Part shown: positions 8,947 through 19,124 of the stretch, piece by piece
How positions within the stretch are numbered: the first letter of the stretch is position 1
Layout: each line of letters starts with the position of its first letter
Assembly (NCBI GenBank): GCA_016938655.1
Contig: JAFGUG010000057.1
Location: forward strand, 215,555-279,554
Origin: Thiotrichales bacterium
GTDB taxonomy: Bacteria > Pseudomonadota > Gammaproteobacteria > Thiomicrospirales > Thiomicrospiraceae
DNA: 64,000 nt
Reading direction: 5' to 3'
Translations under genes and position numbers: made by a program
Notes under the pieces: generated by a model
What the model was told of the DNA's origin: nothing
What the model saw: only the letters and a program-made list of their open reading frames with translations
Databases searched by the model: none

Positions 8947-9714
8947 TCAGAGGCTTAGCGCTTTCGCTATTAAGGATAAACCGACTAAAATGGTGATAAC
9001 TTCAAAACTGCGTTTAACTAACTTATTGCCTTTAACAATCGCAAAATGCGCCCCTAAGTAGCCGCCAATTAACGATCCTAAAATCAAAGCCGGCAACCAA
9101 CTCCACTCAATATCACCCAGTAAGCCTAATGTAATCGCGCCTGAACCATTCCAAAAAATGCCCACCAAAATCAGCGTATAACCCACTGCCGTTTTATAGT
9201 CCAACCCAAACCAACGCACCAACCAGAGTGTAACAAACAGGCCTGTTCCAGAGGTTAAAGAGCCGTTTAAACCGCCAATCAAAAACAGCACCAACCCCCC
9301 AACCAACATCCCACTTAGGTGACGATTTCCCAACTGCTCAACCTGCCCAAGCTGAGGTTTGAACCAAGAGTAAATGCCCAACGCTAAGGTCAGTACGCCC
9401 AATAAAAATTGCGAAAGTTGCTCATCCACCTGTAAAATAATGCTCGCGCCTAGCACCACCCCGGGCAAACCGGTTGCCAAAATAAACGCTGAAAAACGCC
9501 AATCAAAGGTCGAGGACTTTAAGTGGCGCAGGGTTGCACCTAGCCCTAAAAAGACACTTGCTACCTTGTGGGTCGCTAAGGCCACGCCAAACGGCAAGCC
9601 TAGGAAGAGTAAAGCGGGCAATTGCAGCAGGCCTGCCCCACCGCCAGCAAGCGCCGAAAACAGATTGGCAACCAATGAGATAAAAAACAGTATGATTTGT
9701 TCTGATAGATCCAT
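8947..9714 (-). CDS. Sulfite exporter TauE/SafE family membrane protein
   Basis: A 255-residue, highly hydrophobic protein with about eight predicted membrane helices. It shows the paired glycine-rich TauE/SafE motifs: SALAGGGAGLLQLPALLFLGLP near the N-terminus and LNGSLTSGTGLFVTLWLVRW in the second half. Members export sulfite, sulfoacetate or other organosulfur anions. Sulfite export would suit a sulfur oxidiser, but the substrate is not shown by the sequence. Dispersed repeat copies lie inside the gene at 9238 and 9627. Confidence 0.85.
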   Translation of the reverse strand: MDLSEQIILFFISLVANLFSALAGGGAGLLQLPALLFLGLPFGVALATHKVASVFLGLGATLRHLKSSTFDWRFSAFILATGLPGVVLGASIILQVDEQLSQFLLGVLTLALGIYSWFKPQLGQVEQLGNRHLSGMLVGGLVLFLIGGLNGSLTSGTGLFVTLWLVRWFGLDYKTAVGYTLILVGIFWNGSGAITLGLLGDIEWSWLPALILGSLIGGYLGAHFAIVKGNKLVKRSFEVITILVGLSLIAKALSL

Positions 9715-9783
9715 GTCTTTATTGTATGCGACAAACAGATTTTAAACGGTAACTTTCAACACACCATCACCTTTTATTAGGCA

Positions 9784-9811
9784 TAAAAAAAGCCACTCAA
9801 ATGAGTGGCTT
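9784..9811 (-). terminator. Terminator after mscS-like gene
   Basis: The inverted repeat agccactca / tgagtggct is followed by seven T on the - strand. Confidence 0.88.
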
Positions 9812-9836
9812 CTTTGAAGTTCAAAACCGTTAAAGC

Positions 9837-10652
9837 TTAATCGGCTTTGTTTTCTTGGTGCAAGTGAACATCCATCTGAGGGTAAGGAATTGAGATACCT
9901 GCAGCATCAAATTCCGTTTTTACCTTCTCGTTCATGTCCCACATGACTGCCCAGTAGTCGCCAGAGTTCACCCATGGACGAACCACAAAGTTAACACTGC
10001 TGTCACCCAGTTCAGACAAGCCAACCACGGGGGCAGGCTCAGGTAAGATGCGCTCATCTTCTGTCACCAAACGCTCTAAAATCGCTTTTGCTTGGCGGAA
10101 GTCGTCATCGTAGCCAATGCCAAATACCATATCCACACGACGTGTATCACGCGCAGAGAAGTTAGTAATTGGCCCTGAGTAAATCCCACCGTTTGGAACG
10201 ATAATCTCTTTATTGTCACCGGTACGCATAGTCGTGCTGAAAATTTGAACCTTTTCAACCACCCCCATTACACCACCCGCATCAATAAAGTCACCACTCT
10301 TAAACGGTTTGAAGATAATAATCATTACACCCGCAGCAAAGTTCTGCATTGAGCCTTGTAACGCCAAACCAACCGCTAAACCGGCTGCGGCAATCAGAGC
10401 GACCAATGAAGAGGTATCTACGCCAAGTTGGTTTAACGAGGCGATAATAACAAACAACATAAGCAGTGCATTAACAATCGCCGCAACGAAGTCAACTAAC
10501 ATCTGATCCATATTGCTCTTGGTAAGTAGCTTTTTAGCAAAACCAACCACCATCTTAACGACCCATTTACCAACCACGAAAATAACGATTGCCATTGCAA
10601 TCTTAATTCCCCATGGAATGGCATAGTCATTTAACATCAAATCAAAATCCAT
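9837..10652 (-). CDS. mscS: Small-conductance mechanosensitive channel (MscS family)
   Basis: Opens under membrane tension to release solutes on hypo-osmotic shock. The 271-residue length is close to canonical MscS. There are three N-terminal membrane helices; TM3 carries the Gly/Ala-rich pore motif AAAGLAVGLALQGSMQNFAAG. The cytoplasmic beta domain follows with FKSGDFIDAGGVMGVVEKVQIFSTTMRTGDN and PNGGIYSGPITNFS. It is separate from the larger MscS-type protein at 42171. Its own terminator follows at 9784-9811. Confidence 0.93.
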   Translation of the reverse strand: MDFDLMLNDYAIPWGIKIAMAIVIFVVGKWVVKMVVGFAKKLLTKSNMDQMLVDFVAAIVNALLMLFVIIASLNQLGVDTSSLVALIAAAGLAVGLALQGSMQNFAAGVMIIIFKPFKSGDFIDAGGVMGVVEKVQIFSTTMRTGDNKEIIVPNGGIYSGPITNFSARDTRRVDMVFGIGYDDDFRQAKAILERLVTEDERILPEPAPVVGLSELGDSSVNFVVRPWVNSGDYWAVMWDMNEKVKTEFDAAGISIPYPQMDVHLHQENKAD

Positions 10653-10715
10653 AACGCTTTCCTTTACTCATTCTTAGCTTCACAGCTAACAATTAAACTA
10701 ATCAATAAACGATTT

Positions 10716-11639
<924 letters not shown>

Positions 11640-11671
11640 TCATTCATTTTTTTGTTAGAATTTAGGAAAAA

Positions 11672-12157
11672 TTAATCTCTAAAGTTATTAAACTGCAAGG
11701 GCAGTTCAAGGTCTTCCATGCCTTTTAACAGTTGCATAACCTGTTGTAGGTCATCGCGTTTTTTACCGGTAATACGTACGCTGTCGCCTTGATTTGCGGA
11801 TTGTACTTTTAATTTAGAATCTTTGATCGCTTTAATAATCTTTTTCGCAAGCGGCGCATCCAACCCCTCTTTCATTTCCACATCTTGTTTCGCGGTTTTT
11901 AGCTGAATATCGGCGTCTTTACGCTCCATGCATTTAATATCAATGCCACGACGGTTGGCTTTTTGAACCAAAATATCGTACATCTGGTCTAACTGAAAAT
12001 CCGATTGCGTTTTCATCGTAACCGTCGTGCCCTTTAATTCAAAAGAGGAGTCCGAACCTTTAAAGTCATAGCGAGTGGTCACCTCTTTATTGGCTTGGTC
12101 CAGTGCGTTTTGCAGTTCGTGTTTATCCAGTTCAGAAACAATATCAAATGAAGGCAT
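11672..12157 (-). CDS. yajQ: YajQ family nucleotide-binding protein
   Basis: A protein of 161 residues matching the whole YajQ/UPF0234 family: PSFDIVSELDKHELQNALDQA at the start, then TTRYDFKGSDSSFE, and VRITGKKRDDLQQVMQLLK near the end. Some family members bind cyclic di-GMP and act as effectors with transcription factors. This window also encodes two diguanylate cyclases (35157, 38023), but no link is shown. The ribosome site AGGAGA is well placed. Confidence 0.94.
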   Translation of the reverse strand: MPSFDIVSELDKHELQNALDQANKEVTTRYDFKGSDSSFELKGTTVTMKTQSDFQLDQMYDILVQKANRRGIDIKCMERKDADIQLKTAKQDVEMKEGLDAPLAKKIIKAIKDSKLKVQSANQGDSVRITGKKRDDLQQVMQLLKGMEDLELPLQFNNFRD

Positions 12158-12304
12158 GCTTTCTCCTATTACAATTTTAAGCAGTCATGTGCAAAGTGAA
12201 TTTATTAACCCGTTATTTTAACACTTGTTAGACAGGCCTGCTCAAATCGAAAAAGCGTTTTATAATAGCCATCACTTAATTCTTAAAAAACGACCTTAAA
12301 CCTC

Positions 12305-13501
12305 ATGCCAAACCTCCCTTTTCAAGCCCCACTCTCTGAAATTGCATCACACATTCAACCGTTTAGGGTCATGAAAATTTTAGGCGAAGCCAAAGCCTTG
12401 CAAAGCCAAGGGCGCGATATTATTCACATGGAAATTGGCGAACCTGACTTCCCCTCTTTGGAATGCGTTCATCAAGCGGCGTTTGAGGCCGCGCAACTCG
12501 GTCTGACGCACTACACCCCCAGTTTGGGCTTGCCTGCTTTACGTCAAAAACTCAGCCAGTTTTACCAAACCTTTTACCAAGCCAACGTTTCCGCAGAACA
12601 GATCATGCTCACGCCCGGATCATCCAGTGCCTTGCAATTGGTGCTTACGGCCATTGTGAACCCGGGGGATAACGTCCTTCTCACCGACCCCACTTATCCG
12701 TGCAATCGACAATTTGTGAACTTGCTGTACGGCCAATTGGTCAATGTTCCCAGTGATGCCGACTCTAACTATCAGCTCAATTTAGCGTTACTCAAACAAC
12801 ACTGGCAACCCGATATTAAAGTCGTACTGGTTGCCTCACCCGCCAATCCAACGGGCACGGTGATTGAGCAAGCTGAACTCATGAGCATGGCGCGCTTTTT
12901 AGCTGAACGAAACGCCTTTTTAATTGTCGATGAAATCTATCAGGGCTTGGTTTACGATCGCCCTGCCGAGTCAATTTTGGCTAACCACCCTCGCCCAGAT
13001 AATATTATTGTGATTAACTCGTTCTCAAAGTTTTTTGGCATGACAGGTTGGCGGTTAGGTTGGTGTGTTGCGCCAAAAATTTTAATGCCGATTTTAGATC
13101 GGTTAGCGCAAAACCTGTTCTTAGCCGCACCGACACCTGCGCAATATGGTGCAATGGCTGTGTTAGAACCCAACGCATTAGCGCAACTTGAACTGCGCCG
13201 TGCAGTATTTGCTGAACGCCGAGATGTATTGTTTAATAGCATGCAAGCCGCAGGTTTTAAACTTAAAGTCATGCCACAAGGGGCGTTCTATCTGTATTGG
13301 GATGTGTCCGAGTGGACGCAAGATTCTGAACAGTTTTGCCAAGATTTGCTGAATAAAACCGGGGTGGCGATTACCCCGGGCACCGATTTTGGTGAACAAG
13401 AAGGCCATCATTACGTGCGTTTGGCTTACACCACCGATAGCGAACAACTGATTGAAGCGGTCAATCGCATTGCTGATTTTATTAAAACCATTAAAGATTA
13501 A
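12305..13501 (+). CDS. Pyridoxal-phosphate aminotransferase, class I/II
   Basis: A 398-residue fold-type I aminotransferase. The motif EIGEPDFPS near residue 43, PANPTGTV, and the Schiff-base lysine motif NSFSKFFGMTGWRLGW near residue 240 are all present. Its pattern is like the AspC/AlaA-type aspartate or alanine aminotransferases of proteobacteria. The substrate cannot be fixed from the sequence. The upstream gap holds dispersed repeat copy 12233 and a TATAAT at 12261 without a clear -35. Confidence 0.88.
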   Translation: MPNLPFQAPLSEIASHIQPFRVMKILGEAKALQSQGRDIIHMEIGEPDFPSLECVHQAAFEAAQLGLTHYTPSLGLPALRQKLSQFYQTFYQANVSAEQIMLTPGSSSALQLVLTAIVNPGDNVLLTDPTYPCNRQFVNLLYGQLVNVPSDADSNYQLNLALLKQHWQPDIKVVLVASPANPTGTVIEQAELMSMARFLAERNAFLIVDEIYQGLVYDRPAESILANHPRPDNIIVINSFSKFFGMTGWRLGWCVAPKILMPILDRLAQNLFLAAPTPAQYGAMAVLEPNALAQLELRRAVFAERRDVLFNSMQAAGFKLKVMPQGAFYLYWDVSEWTQDSEQFCQDLLNKTGVAITPGTDFGEQEGHHYVRLAYTTDSEQLIEAVNRIADFIKTIKD

Positions 13502-13543
13502 ATATCGGGTAAAAGCCCCTATTTTGAACACAAGGATTGATTC

Positions 13544-13999
13544 ATGAAAACGATTATTCCCCGCTTTAACCTTGGTACAACCACTTTATCACTGCTCTTT
13601 ATATCGCTTGCACTGAGCTTATCGGGCTGCGATGCCAAGCCCACACATTTTAAGGTTGAAGCCACTCAAGGTTTTTGTGATTCGGGGTTTGATGCGTGGG
13701 ACAAACCAACCTGCTCTGGCGACATGAAGCCGGCAGGCGTTATTGATTTTACCCTTGATGCAGCGTCAAAAACGGTGACCGCCGAATTAATCCAACCCAA
13801 CCAATTTGCCGGACGCACACTGTTAAGTCGTTTTGAAAACTGCCAAATCACCGATGCTCTAAACTGGTCTTGTGAATCTCAAAATCAACATTTTATAAAG
13901 GTTAAGCAGGGGCATTACCACTACTACACCCTCAACGAAGACACGACGTTAAGTCACTTTATTGGCAAGGTAGTGGAAAAACCCGCCACTGCAAACTAA
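13544..13999 (+). CDS. Hypothetical lipoprotein
   Basis: A protein of 151 residues with a long signal sequence ending in the lipobox LSGC (Cys at about residue 29), so it is probably a lipid-anchored envelope protein. The mature part holds four further cysteines (FCDSG, TCSGD, NCQI, SCES), which could form two disulfides. I do not recognise the family. It starts 42 bp after the aminotransferase, with AAGGATT as the ribosome site. Confidence 0.75.
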   Translation: MKTIIPRFNLGTTTLSLLFISLALSLSGCDAKPTHFKVEATQGFCDSGFDAWDKPTCSGDMKPAGVIDFTLDAASKTVTAELIQPNQFAGRTLLSRFENCQITDALNWSCESQNQHFIKVKQGHYHYYTLNEDTTLSHFIGKVVEKPATAN

Positions 14000-14016
14000 C
14001 TTGTTTTAGGGCACAA

Positions 14017-14042
14017 AAAAGTCAGCAGGCCTGCTGACTTTT
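14017..14042. terminator. 26-bp perfect palindrome built on the dispersed repeat
   Basis: The core at 14025-14034 is extended on both sides by GTCA/TGAC and A/T runs, making a perfect 26-base inverted repeat between two convergent genes. It probably acts as a bidirectional terminator. Confidence 0.7.
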
Positions 14043-14084
14043 GAAACTCACTTATAGACTGCGTTGTAAACGCATAATCCCCCT

Positions 14085-15464
14085 CTAAAACGGCAATTCA
14101 AGCGTGGCATCCACTTGATGAATCCACGCTTTAAAGCGTTGTTTAATTCGCGCTAAGGCTTCGGGGGTTTCACCTTCAAAACGCATCACCAAAACGGGCG
14201 AAGTATTAGACGGTCTGACCAAACCCCAACCATCCGCAAAGTCGGCTCGAATACCATCAAGGTCAAAAATGGTTGCGTCTTTAAAATCGGCTACCGCCTT
14301 GAGTTTTTCCATAAAAACGTAGTGTTCACCCTCGGCAAACGGCACATCAATTTCTGGGGTGTTATAAGCATCCGGAAAGGTTGCAAACAGTGCACTGGCC
14401 GGTTGCGACTGCCCTGCCACAATCTCCAGCATGCGAGCCGCACCATAAATCCCATCGTCAAACCCATACCAACGCTCGTTAAAAAAGATATGCCCCGACA
14501 CCTCACCCGCCAAAGCCGCACCCGTGGCTTTAAGCTTGGCTTTCATATACGAATGTCCGGTTTTCCACATGGTGGCTTTGCCGCCTGCCGACTGAATCAC
14601 CTTAGGCAAGAGCGAGGTGCATTTAATATCAAACAAAATCTCCGCGCCCGGATTGCGACTTAACACATCTTGAGAAAACAACATCATCTGCCGGTCGGCA
14701 AACAAAATATTTCCCTGCTCATCCACCACACCGCAGCGATCACCATCACCATCAAATGCCAAACCCAAACCTGCGTTTTCAGCTTTAACCTTGGCGATTA
14801 AATCGGTTAAATTTTTCGGTTTGGCTGGATCGGGATGGTGATTAGGAAAGGTGCCATCGACCTCGCAAAACAGCTCAATGACCTCGCACCCCAGCGCTCG
14901 AAAGATTTGCGGTGCATAGGCACCCGCCACGCCATTACCCGCATCCACGACCACCTTTAAAGGTCTGGCAATGCAAAGGTTATTAACGATTTTATGTCGA
15001 TAATCGGGTTCAATATTATAGGTTTGACGTTGGCCGGCACCCTGCACAAAGTCATCATGCTGAATGCGTGTTAATAAGGTTTGAATCGCCTCATCACTCA
15101 AGGTGATGCCATTCACCACCATTTTAATACCGTTGTAATCGGGCGGATTGTGCGAGCCGGTAACCATGGCGCACGAATTGACGTTAGGCAAGGTTGCGGC
15201 GGCAAAGTAAACCATCGGCGTGGTGACTACGCCTAAATCAATCACGTTTACCCCTGTACTCAACAGGCCTGCTGACAATTGATTAAGCAGTCGTTGCCCG
15301 GAGAGTCGGCCATCACGACCAACCACAACCGTTGTCTGCCCCGTTTTAAGAATTTCTGAGCCCAAGGCACGGCCAATTAAGGCCACCGTCTTTTCGGTTA
15401 AGGCGTTATCCACCACACCGCGAATGTCATACGCTCTAAAAATACTTTCGGCCACTTGCGACAT
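14085..15464 (-). CDS. algC: Phosphomannomutase/phosphoglucomutase
   Basis: Interconverts hexose 6- and 1-phosphates for polysaccharide and nucleotide-sugar synthesis. It has 459 residues from the chosen start. The ATG two codons upstream overlaps the AAGGAA ribosome site, whereas this ATG lies about 7 bases after it. Motifs in order: FRAYDIRGVV, the phosphoserine loop TGSHNPPDYNG, the metal loop DGDGDRCGV, and the sugar-binding loop GEVSGHIFF. The C-terminal phosphate-binding segment is RPSNTSPVLVMRFE. One dispersed repeat copy lies at 15264. AlgC-type dual specificity is inferred from overall similarity. Confidence 0.92.
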   Translation of the reverse strand: MSQVAESIFRAYDIRGVVDNALTEKTVALIGRALGSEILKTGQTTVVVGRDGRLSGQRLLNQLSAGLLSTGVNVIDLGVVTTPMVYFAAATLPNVNSCAMVTGSHNPPDYNGIKMVVNGITLSDEAIQTLLTRIQHDDFVQGAGQRQTYNIEPDYRHKIVNNLCIARPLKVVVDAGNGVAGAYAPQIFRALGCEVIELFCEVDGTFPNHHPDPAKPKNLTDLIAKVKAENAGLGLAFDGDGDRCGVVDEQGNILFADRQMMLFSQDVLSRNPGAEILFDIKCTSLLPKVIQSAGGKATMWKTGHSYMKAKLKATGAALAGEVSGHIFFNERWYGFDDGIYGAARMLEIVAGQSQPASALFATFPDAYNTPEIDVPFAEGEHYVFMEKLKAVADFKDATIFDLDGIRADFADGWGLVRPSNTSPVLVMRFEGETPEALARIKQRFKAWIHQVDATLELPF

Positions 15465-15670
15465 GCTCATTTCCTTTTAATGGGTAGCGGTATTGTAAAA
15501 CACAACGCAGCGATGAACGGCAATTTTAAAAACTGGCAGGCCTGGTATCGACTTTTCGCTTTTTAAAGACCACTGTTATTAAATTGTTTTATGCAATTAT
15601 CATAATATTCAGTAAGTTAATGCGTAAAATACCCATAATTATTATCCTATTGCACGAGACACCGTTTTTT

Positions 15671-17728
15671 ATGAAATCGATATTCAAAACCATCCCCCTC
15701 TTTATGACTTTATTGCTTAGTTTAAGTTTAGTGGGCTGTGGCGGCGGTGGCTCCTCTGAACCCACCGATGATACCAGCACCAAAACTCTGACTGGGTTAA
15801 CGGCTGTTGGTGCACCGCTATCGAATGCACAAATTGTGATAAAAGGCCGTGCAGGGTTAGAAGCCACCGGACAGGCGAATGCAGCCGGTAACTTCTCAAT
15901 TGATATCACTGACCTGACCGCCCCTTATATTCTAAAGGCCACCAGCAGTGACCCATCGTTGGTACTCTACTCCTATGCCAGAAGCGGCGCTACCAACGCC
16001 AACATTACCCCCATCACCACGATTATTGTGTCCCGTTCGCTCGAATCCGGTAGCACCCTGCAAGCCCTATTTGCAGGATTTAGTGATATTAATTTAAATG
16101 TCTTCGAAACGAATTTTCGAGCGGCCATCAATGAGATGAACGATGCCATCGGCAATTCAGACTTTTCTGGTTTTGACCACTTTTCAGGGGTGTTTGCAGC
16201 GGATGGTACGGAATATGACGGTATTTTAGACAGCTTTAACTTTGGCTACCAAAATGGACCGATTGTCATAAAAAACAGCGACAACGTCATCATGATTGGC
16301 ACCAACGATACCGATGAAATCTTGGGTGAAGATAACAATAAATACACCAACATCACCGGAAAAATCGTTGACGGTAGCACCAATCTGCCAATTGAGGGCG
16401 CAACGGTAACCATTACCTTAGACGGCAGCGACACGCCAATTACGGCTTCAACGGATGCAAACGGGGTTTTTGAAGTTGAAGTTCCCAAATTCAATACCAT
16501 TACCGTCACCGTTAGTGGAGAAGGTTATCAAGAGACCATCATTGAAAACATCGACAGCGCTTCAGCGGCCAGTGAAATTAGCCTAGCGAAAATCCCAAGC
16601 ACCCCTAGCACTGAAGTTAATCCGGTCACTTTTAAAGGTAAAATCCTCGACTCGGCCACCGAGAACGCTGGGGTAGCGACGGTAACGGTGTTAGTTCGTG
16701 CCGGCATCAACAACCAAACTGGCGACATCCTTTACCGAACAGAATCGGACGCAAATGGTGACTTCAATTTTGCAAGTATTCCAGCAGGTAATTACACCTT
16801 AGAGCTCGTTAAAGACGGTTACTATTCTAGTTTTGAAAATGTCTACATCGACAGCTCAAACCAAGCTGACACAACCAACCTATACGTTCATACCGACATC
16901 AACGCCACGGAAACAGATGACAGTGATGCCGGAACAGACACAGGAACAGACACAGGAACAGACACAGGAACGGACACTGGAACGGATACAGGAACGGACA
17001 CAGGAACGGACACAGGAACGGACACAGGAACGGACACAGGAACGGACACAGGAACGGACACTGGAACAGACACTGGAACAGACACTGGAACGGACACTGG
17101 AACAGACACCGGAACAGACACCGGAACAGACACCGGAACAGACACCGGAACGGATAACAGTGATACCGGAACGGATACGAATACGGGCGAAGCAGATCCA
17201 ATTACTTCTTTGACAATTATCTTGACTTGGGACGCGCAACCTGAAGATTTGGATGCGCATTTAACTGGCCCAAAAGCGGGCAATGAGAATGAACGTTTTC
17301 ATATTCAAGTGTTAACAGAAGACGATAAGTGCTGGGCAGATACAGCTTTAGATTCGAATGCTTCTTGCGATAATAACGAAACTGCGACGGCCTATCTTGA
17401 GCGTGATGATGTTGATGGTTTTGGCCCAGAAACACTGGTCATACGCACTTTAACAGCCGGGGAATATAAGTTTTATGTTCATCATTATATTGACCCCATT
17501 TTTGGTAGTACTGATGTTGAAAAAACAGGCTCGATTAGCACAACATCTAACGCCCAAGTTAAGGTCATTGACAGTAATGGTGAAACCTATACCTTTAATG
17601 CACCCGTGAGCGGTGGAGAGGGGCCTAATGATATTTGGCATGTATTTACAACTAATGCGAGTGGAAAACCATTGTCAGTAAACACGCTCGAAGCCAAGAG
17701 TACGGATGTCACTTTCAGCTTGGAATAA
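15671..17728 (+). CDS. Large lipoprotein with CarboxypepD_reg-like repeats, GTDT tandem repeat and DUF2135-like C-terminus
   Basis: A protein of 685 residues from the ATG at 15671. The lipobox LVGC is followed by Gly/Ser. Two carboxypeptidase-regulatory-like beta-sandwich domains follow, the first around residues 230-320 (GKIVDGSTNLPIEGATVTI) and the second around 320-415 (GKILDSATENAG). Next come 18 copies of Gly-Thr-Asp-Thr from about residue 421. The C-terminal domain (LTWDAQPEDLDAHLTGP, FYVHHY) resembles DUF2135/YfaP-type domains. It is probably an outer-membrane surface protein with a flexible acidic stalk. The ribosome site is poor, so the start is chosen on the signal peptide. Confidence 0.75.
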   Translation: MKSIFKTIPLFMTLLLSLSLVGCGGGGSSEPTDDTSTKTLTGLTAVGAPLSNAQIVIKGRAGLEATGQANAAGNFSIDITDLTAPYILKATSSDPSLVLYSYARSGATNANITPITTIIVSRSLESGSTLQALFAGFSDINLNVFETNFRAAINEMNDAIGNSDFSGFDHFSGVFAADGTEYDGILDSFNFGYQNGPIVIKNSDNVIMIGTNDTDEILGEDNNKYTNITGKIVDGSTNLPIEGATVTITLDGSDTPITASTDANGVFEVEVPKFNTITVTVSGEGYQETIIENIDSASAASEISLAKIPSTPSTEVNPVTFKGKILDSATENAGVATVTVLVRAGINNQTGDILYRTESDANGDFNFASIPAGNYTLELVKDGYYSSFENVYIDSSNQADTTNLYVHTDINATETDDSDAGTDTGTDTGTDTGTDTGTDTGTDTGTDTGTDTGTDTGTDTGTDTGTDTGTDTGTDTGTDTGTDTGTDTGTDTGTDNSDTGTDTNTGEADPITSLTIILTWDAQPEDLDAHLTGPKAGNENERFHIQVLTEDDKCWADTALDSNASCDNNETATAYLERDDVDGFGPETLVIRTLTAGEYKFYVHHYIDPIFGSTDVEKTGSISTTSNAQVKVIDSNGETYTFNAPVSGGEGPNDIWHVFTTNASGKPLSVNTLEAKSTDVTFSLE
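16931..17158 (+). repeat. 12-bp tandem repeat, 18 units plus one degenerate
   Basis: The unit GGAACAGACACA varies at three positions (A/G in ACA/ACG, T in GATA, last base A/T/C). It starts at 16931 and runs in frame; 18 units code GTDT and a nineteenth (17147-17158) codes GTDN. Because the unit is a multiple of three, gains or losses keep the frame. Confidence 0.95.
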
Positions 17729-17754
17729 CATCAATTAACTTAAATTCTTATAAT

Positions 17755-17795
17755 AAAAAACCGCCTGTTTACAGTGTTGTGACAGGCGGTTTTTT
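17755..17795. terminator. Bidirectional terminator
   Basis: ACCGCCTGT pairs with ACAGGCGGT, flanked by A6 and T6. It serves the repeat lipoprotein on + and dut on -. Confidence 0.92.
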
Positions 17796-17862
17796 ATGCC
17801 TAATTGTTGAAGACTATTTCAAAAGTCGGCAGGCCTGCTGATTTTTAAAACAAACGAGTAAG

Positions 17863-18324
17863 CTATTTGGTTCCTGTTGAACCAAATCCACCTTCACCAC
17901 GCTCGGTCGCATCGCCAAAGTTTTCAACTTCTGTAAACACCGGCTGTAACACCGGCACAATCACCATCTGCGCAATACGTTCACCGACTTCAACGGTGTA
18001 AGCGGTATCACTGCGGTTCCAGCACGACACCATCAACGGCCCTTGGTAATCCGAGTCAATCAAACCCACTAAATTCCCGAGCACGATGCCGTGTTTGTGA
18101 CCTAACCCAGAACGCGGTAACAACATGGCCGCCAAACCAGCATCGTCCAAGTGAATCGCCATGCCGGTTGGAATCAGCACGGTTTGACCTGGTTCAATCG
18201 TCATGGATTCATCAATACAAGCACGTAAGTCTAAGCCTGCCGAGCCTTTGGTGCCGTAATGTGGCATCTCTATTTCATTGCCTAAACGTTTATCCAGAAT
18301 TTTGTATTCCACTTGAATCGTCAT
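17863..18324 (-). CDS. dut: dUTP diphosphatase
   Basis: Hydrolyses dUTP to dUMP and diphosphate, keeping uracil out of DNA and supplying thymidylate synthesis. The 153 residues contain all five trimeric dUTPase motifs: [37 protein letters not shown] and [10 protein letters not shown]. The start at 18324 has an AAGGAA ribosome site; upstream in-frame ATGs do not. A copy of the dispersed repeat (17829) and a bidirectional terminator follow. Confidence 0.95.
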   Translation of the reverse strand: MTIQVEYKILDKRLGNEIEMPHYGTKGSAGLDLRACIDESMTIEPGQTVLIPTGMAIHLDDAGLAAMLLPRSGLGHKHGIVLGNLVGLIDSDYQGPLMVSCWNRSDTAYTVEVGERIAQMVIVPVLQPVFTEVENFGDATERGEGGFGSTGTK

Positions 18325-18430
18325 GCTTGTTCCTTTTATTAAAGTCATACGGTTGAGTTTGTGCAAACATTCTACTGATAACCGAGGGTACGGGCAAACT
18401 TGCATGCGCCTAATAATCCGCGGGCTCTAA

Positions 18431-18452
18431 CGAATACCAAACGAATACCAAA
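18431..18452. repeat. Two tandem 11-bp direct repeats
   Basis: CGAATACCAAA occurs twice in a row (18431-18441 and 18442-18452), about 95 bp upstream of the DUF302 gene. One-helical-turn spacing is typical of activator sites, but no regulator is indicated. Confidence 0.5.
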
Positions 18453-18545
18453 CAAATAAATAGGGAATCGTTAATGCGTTTCCATTCTCAAGACAGCTAA
18501 GGTAGTATATAAAAATTGTCACTCTGCTCTTAGAAAGGAATTCAA

Positions 18546-19019
18546 ATGAAGTCATCACACGCCCTAAAAGTCATGCTTAGCGCTGCTGCGCTATTTTTTA
18601 GTACGTCGGTATTTGCGGCATCCGATCCCGTCGTGGTGACCCATCAAACAACCGGTTCTTATGAGGACATTTCCAGCAACATCCGCGAGAGTATTGAGGG
18701 CAAGGGCCTTAATGTGGCACACGTTCTGCCCGCTGGTGAGATGCTGCACCGCACGGGGCCCAGCTTTGATTATAAAAATGACATCTACAAAGAGGCGCAA
18801 ACCTTTGAGTTTTGCAGTGCCGCTATTTCACATAAATTAGCACGTCAAAACCCACACAACATTGTGTTATGCCCTTTTACCATCAGTGTTTACACGCTAT
18901 TTGAAAACCCAAATATGGTTAATTTAAGTTACCGCGTGCCGGTTGGTAAACCGGGTTCAGAAGCCGTGGTTCAAGAGGTGGTCGATTTAATAGAGAGTAT
19001 TATTGCAGAATCGATGTAA
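18546..19019 (+). CDS. DUF302 family periplasmic protein
   Basis: A protein of 157 residues with a Sec signal peptide (cleavage near FAA-SD). The DUF302 pattern covers most of the mature chain: the DI-SNIRESIEGKGLNVAHVLPAGEML opening, then FEFCSAAISHKLARQNPHNIVLCPFTISVY with two cysteines. The function of the family is unknown; members are common in sulfur oxidisers. The ribosome site AGAAAGGAATTCA is good. A GTCGCT/AGCGAC hairpin follows at 19039. Confidence 0.82.
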   Translation: MKSSHALKVMLSAAALFFSTSVFAASDPVVVTHQTTGSYEDISSNIRESIEGKGLNVAHVLPAGEMLHRTGPSFDYKNDIYKEAQTFEFCSAAISHKLARQNPHNIVLCPFTISVYTLFENPNMVNLSYRVPVGKPGSEAVVQEVVDLIESIIAESM

Positions 19020-19038
19020 CCTTACTAAAACCGCATAA

Positions 19039-19069
19039 AAGTCGCTCAGTATCTTTGACTTAGCGACTT
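19039..19069 (+). terminator. Hairpin after DUF302 gene
   Basis: AAGTCGCT pairs with AGCGACTT (8 bp) across a 15-base loop. The T-run after it is poor, so termination is uncertain. Confidence 0.4.
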
Positions 19070-19124
19070 AACGTTTCTACTCTCTGTTTTCAATTCTCCA
19101 CTCAAACGAAAATACCCTTAAACC

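Noticed and set aside
16880..17283. Long Cys/Arg-, Val/Pro- and Gln/Glu-rich reading frames over the GTDT repeat
   Set aside because: They are out-of-frame readings of the 12-bp repeat and lack ribosome sites; the lipoprotein frame continues on both sides.
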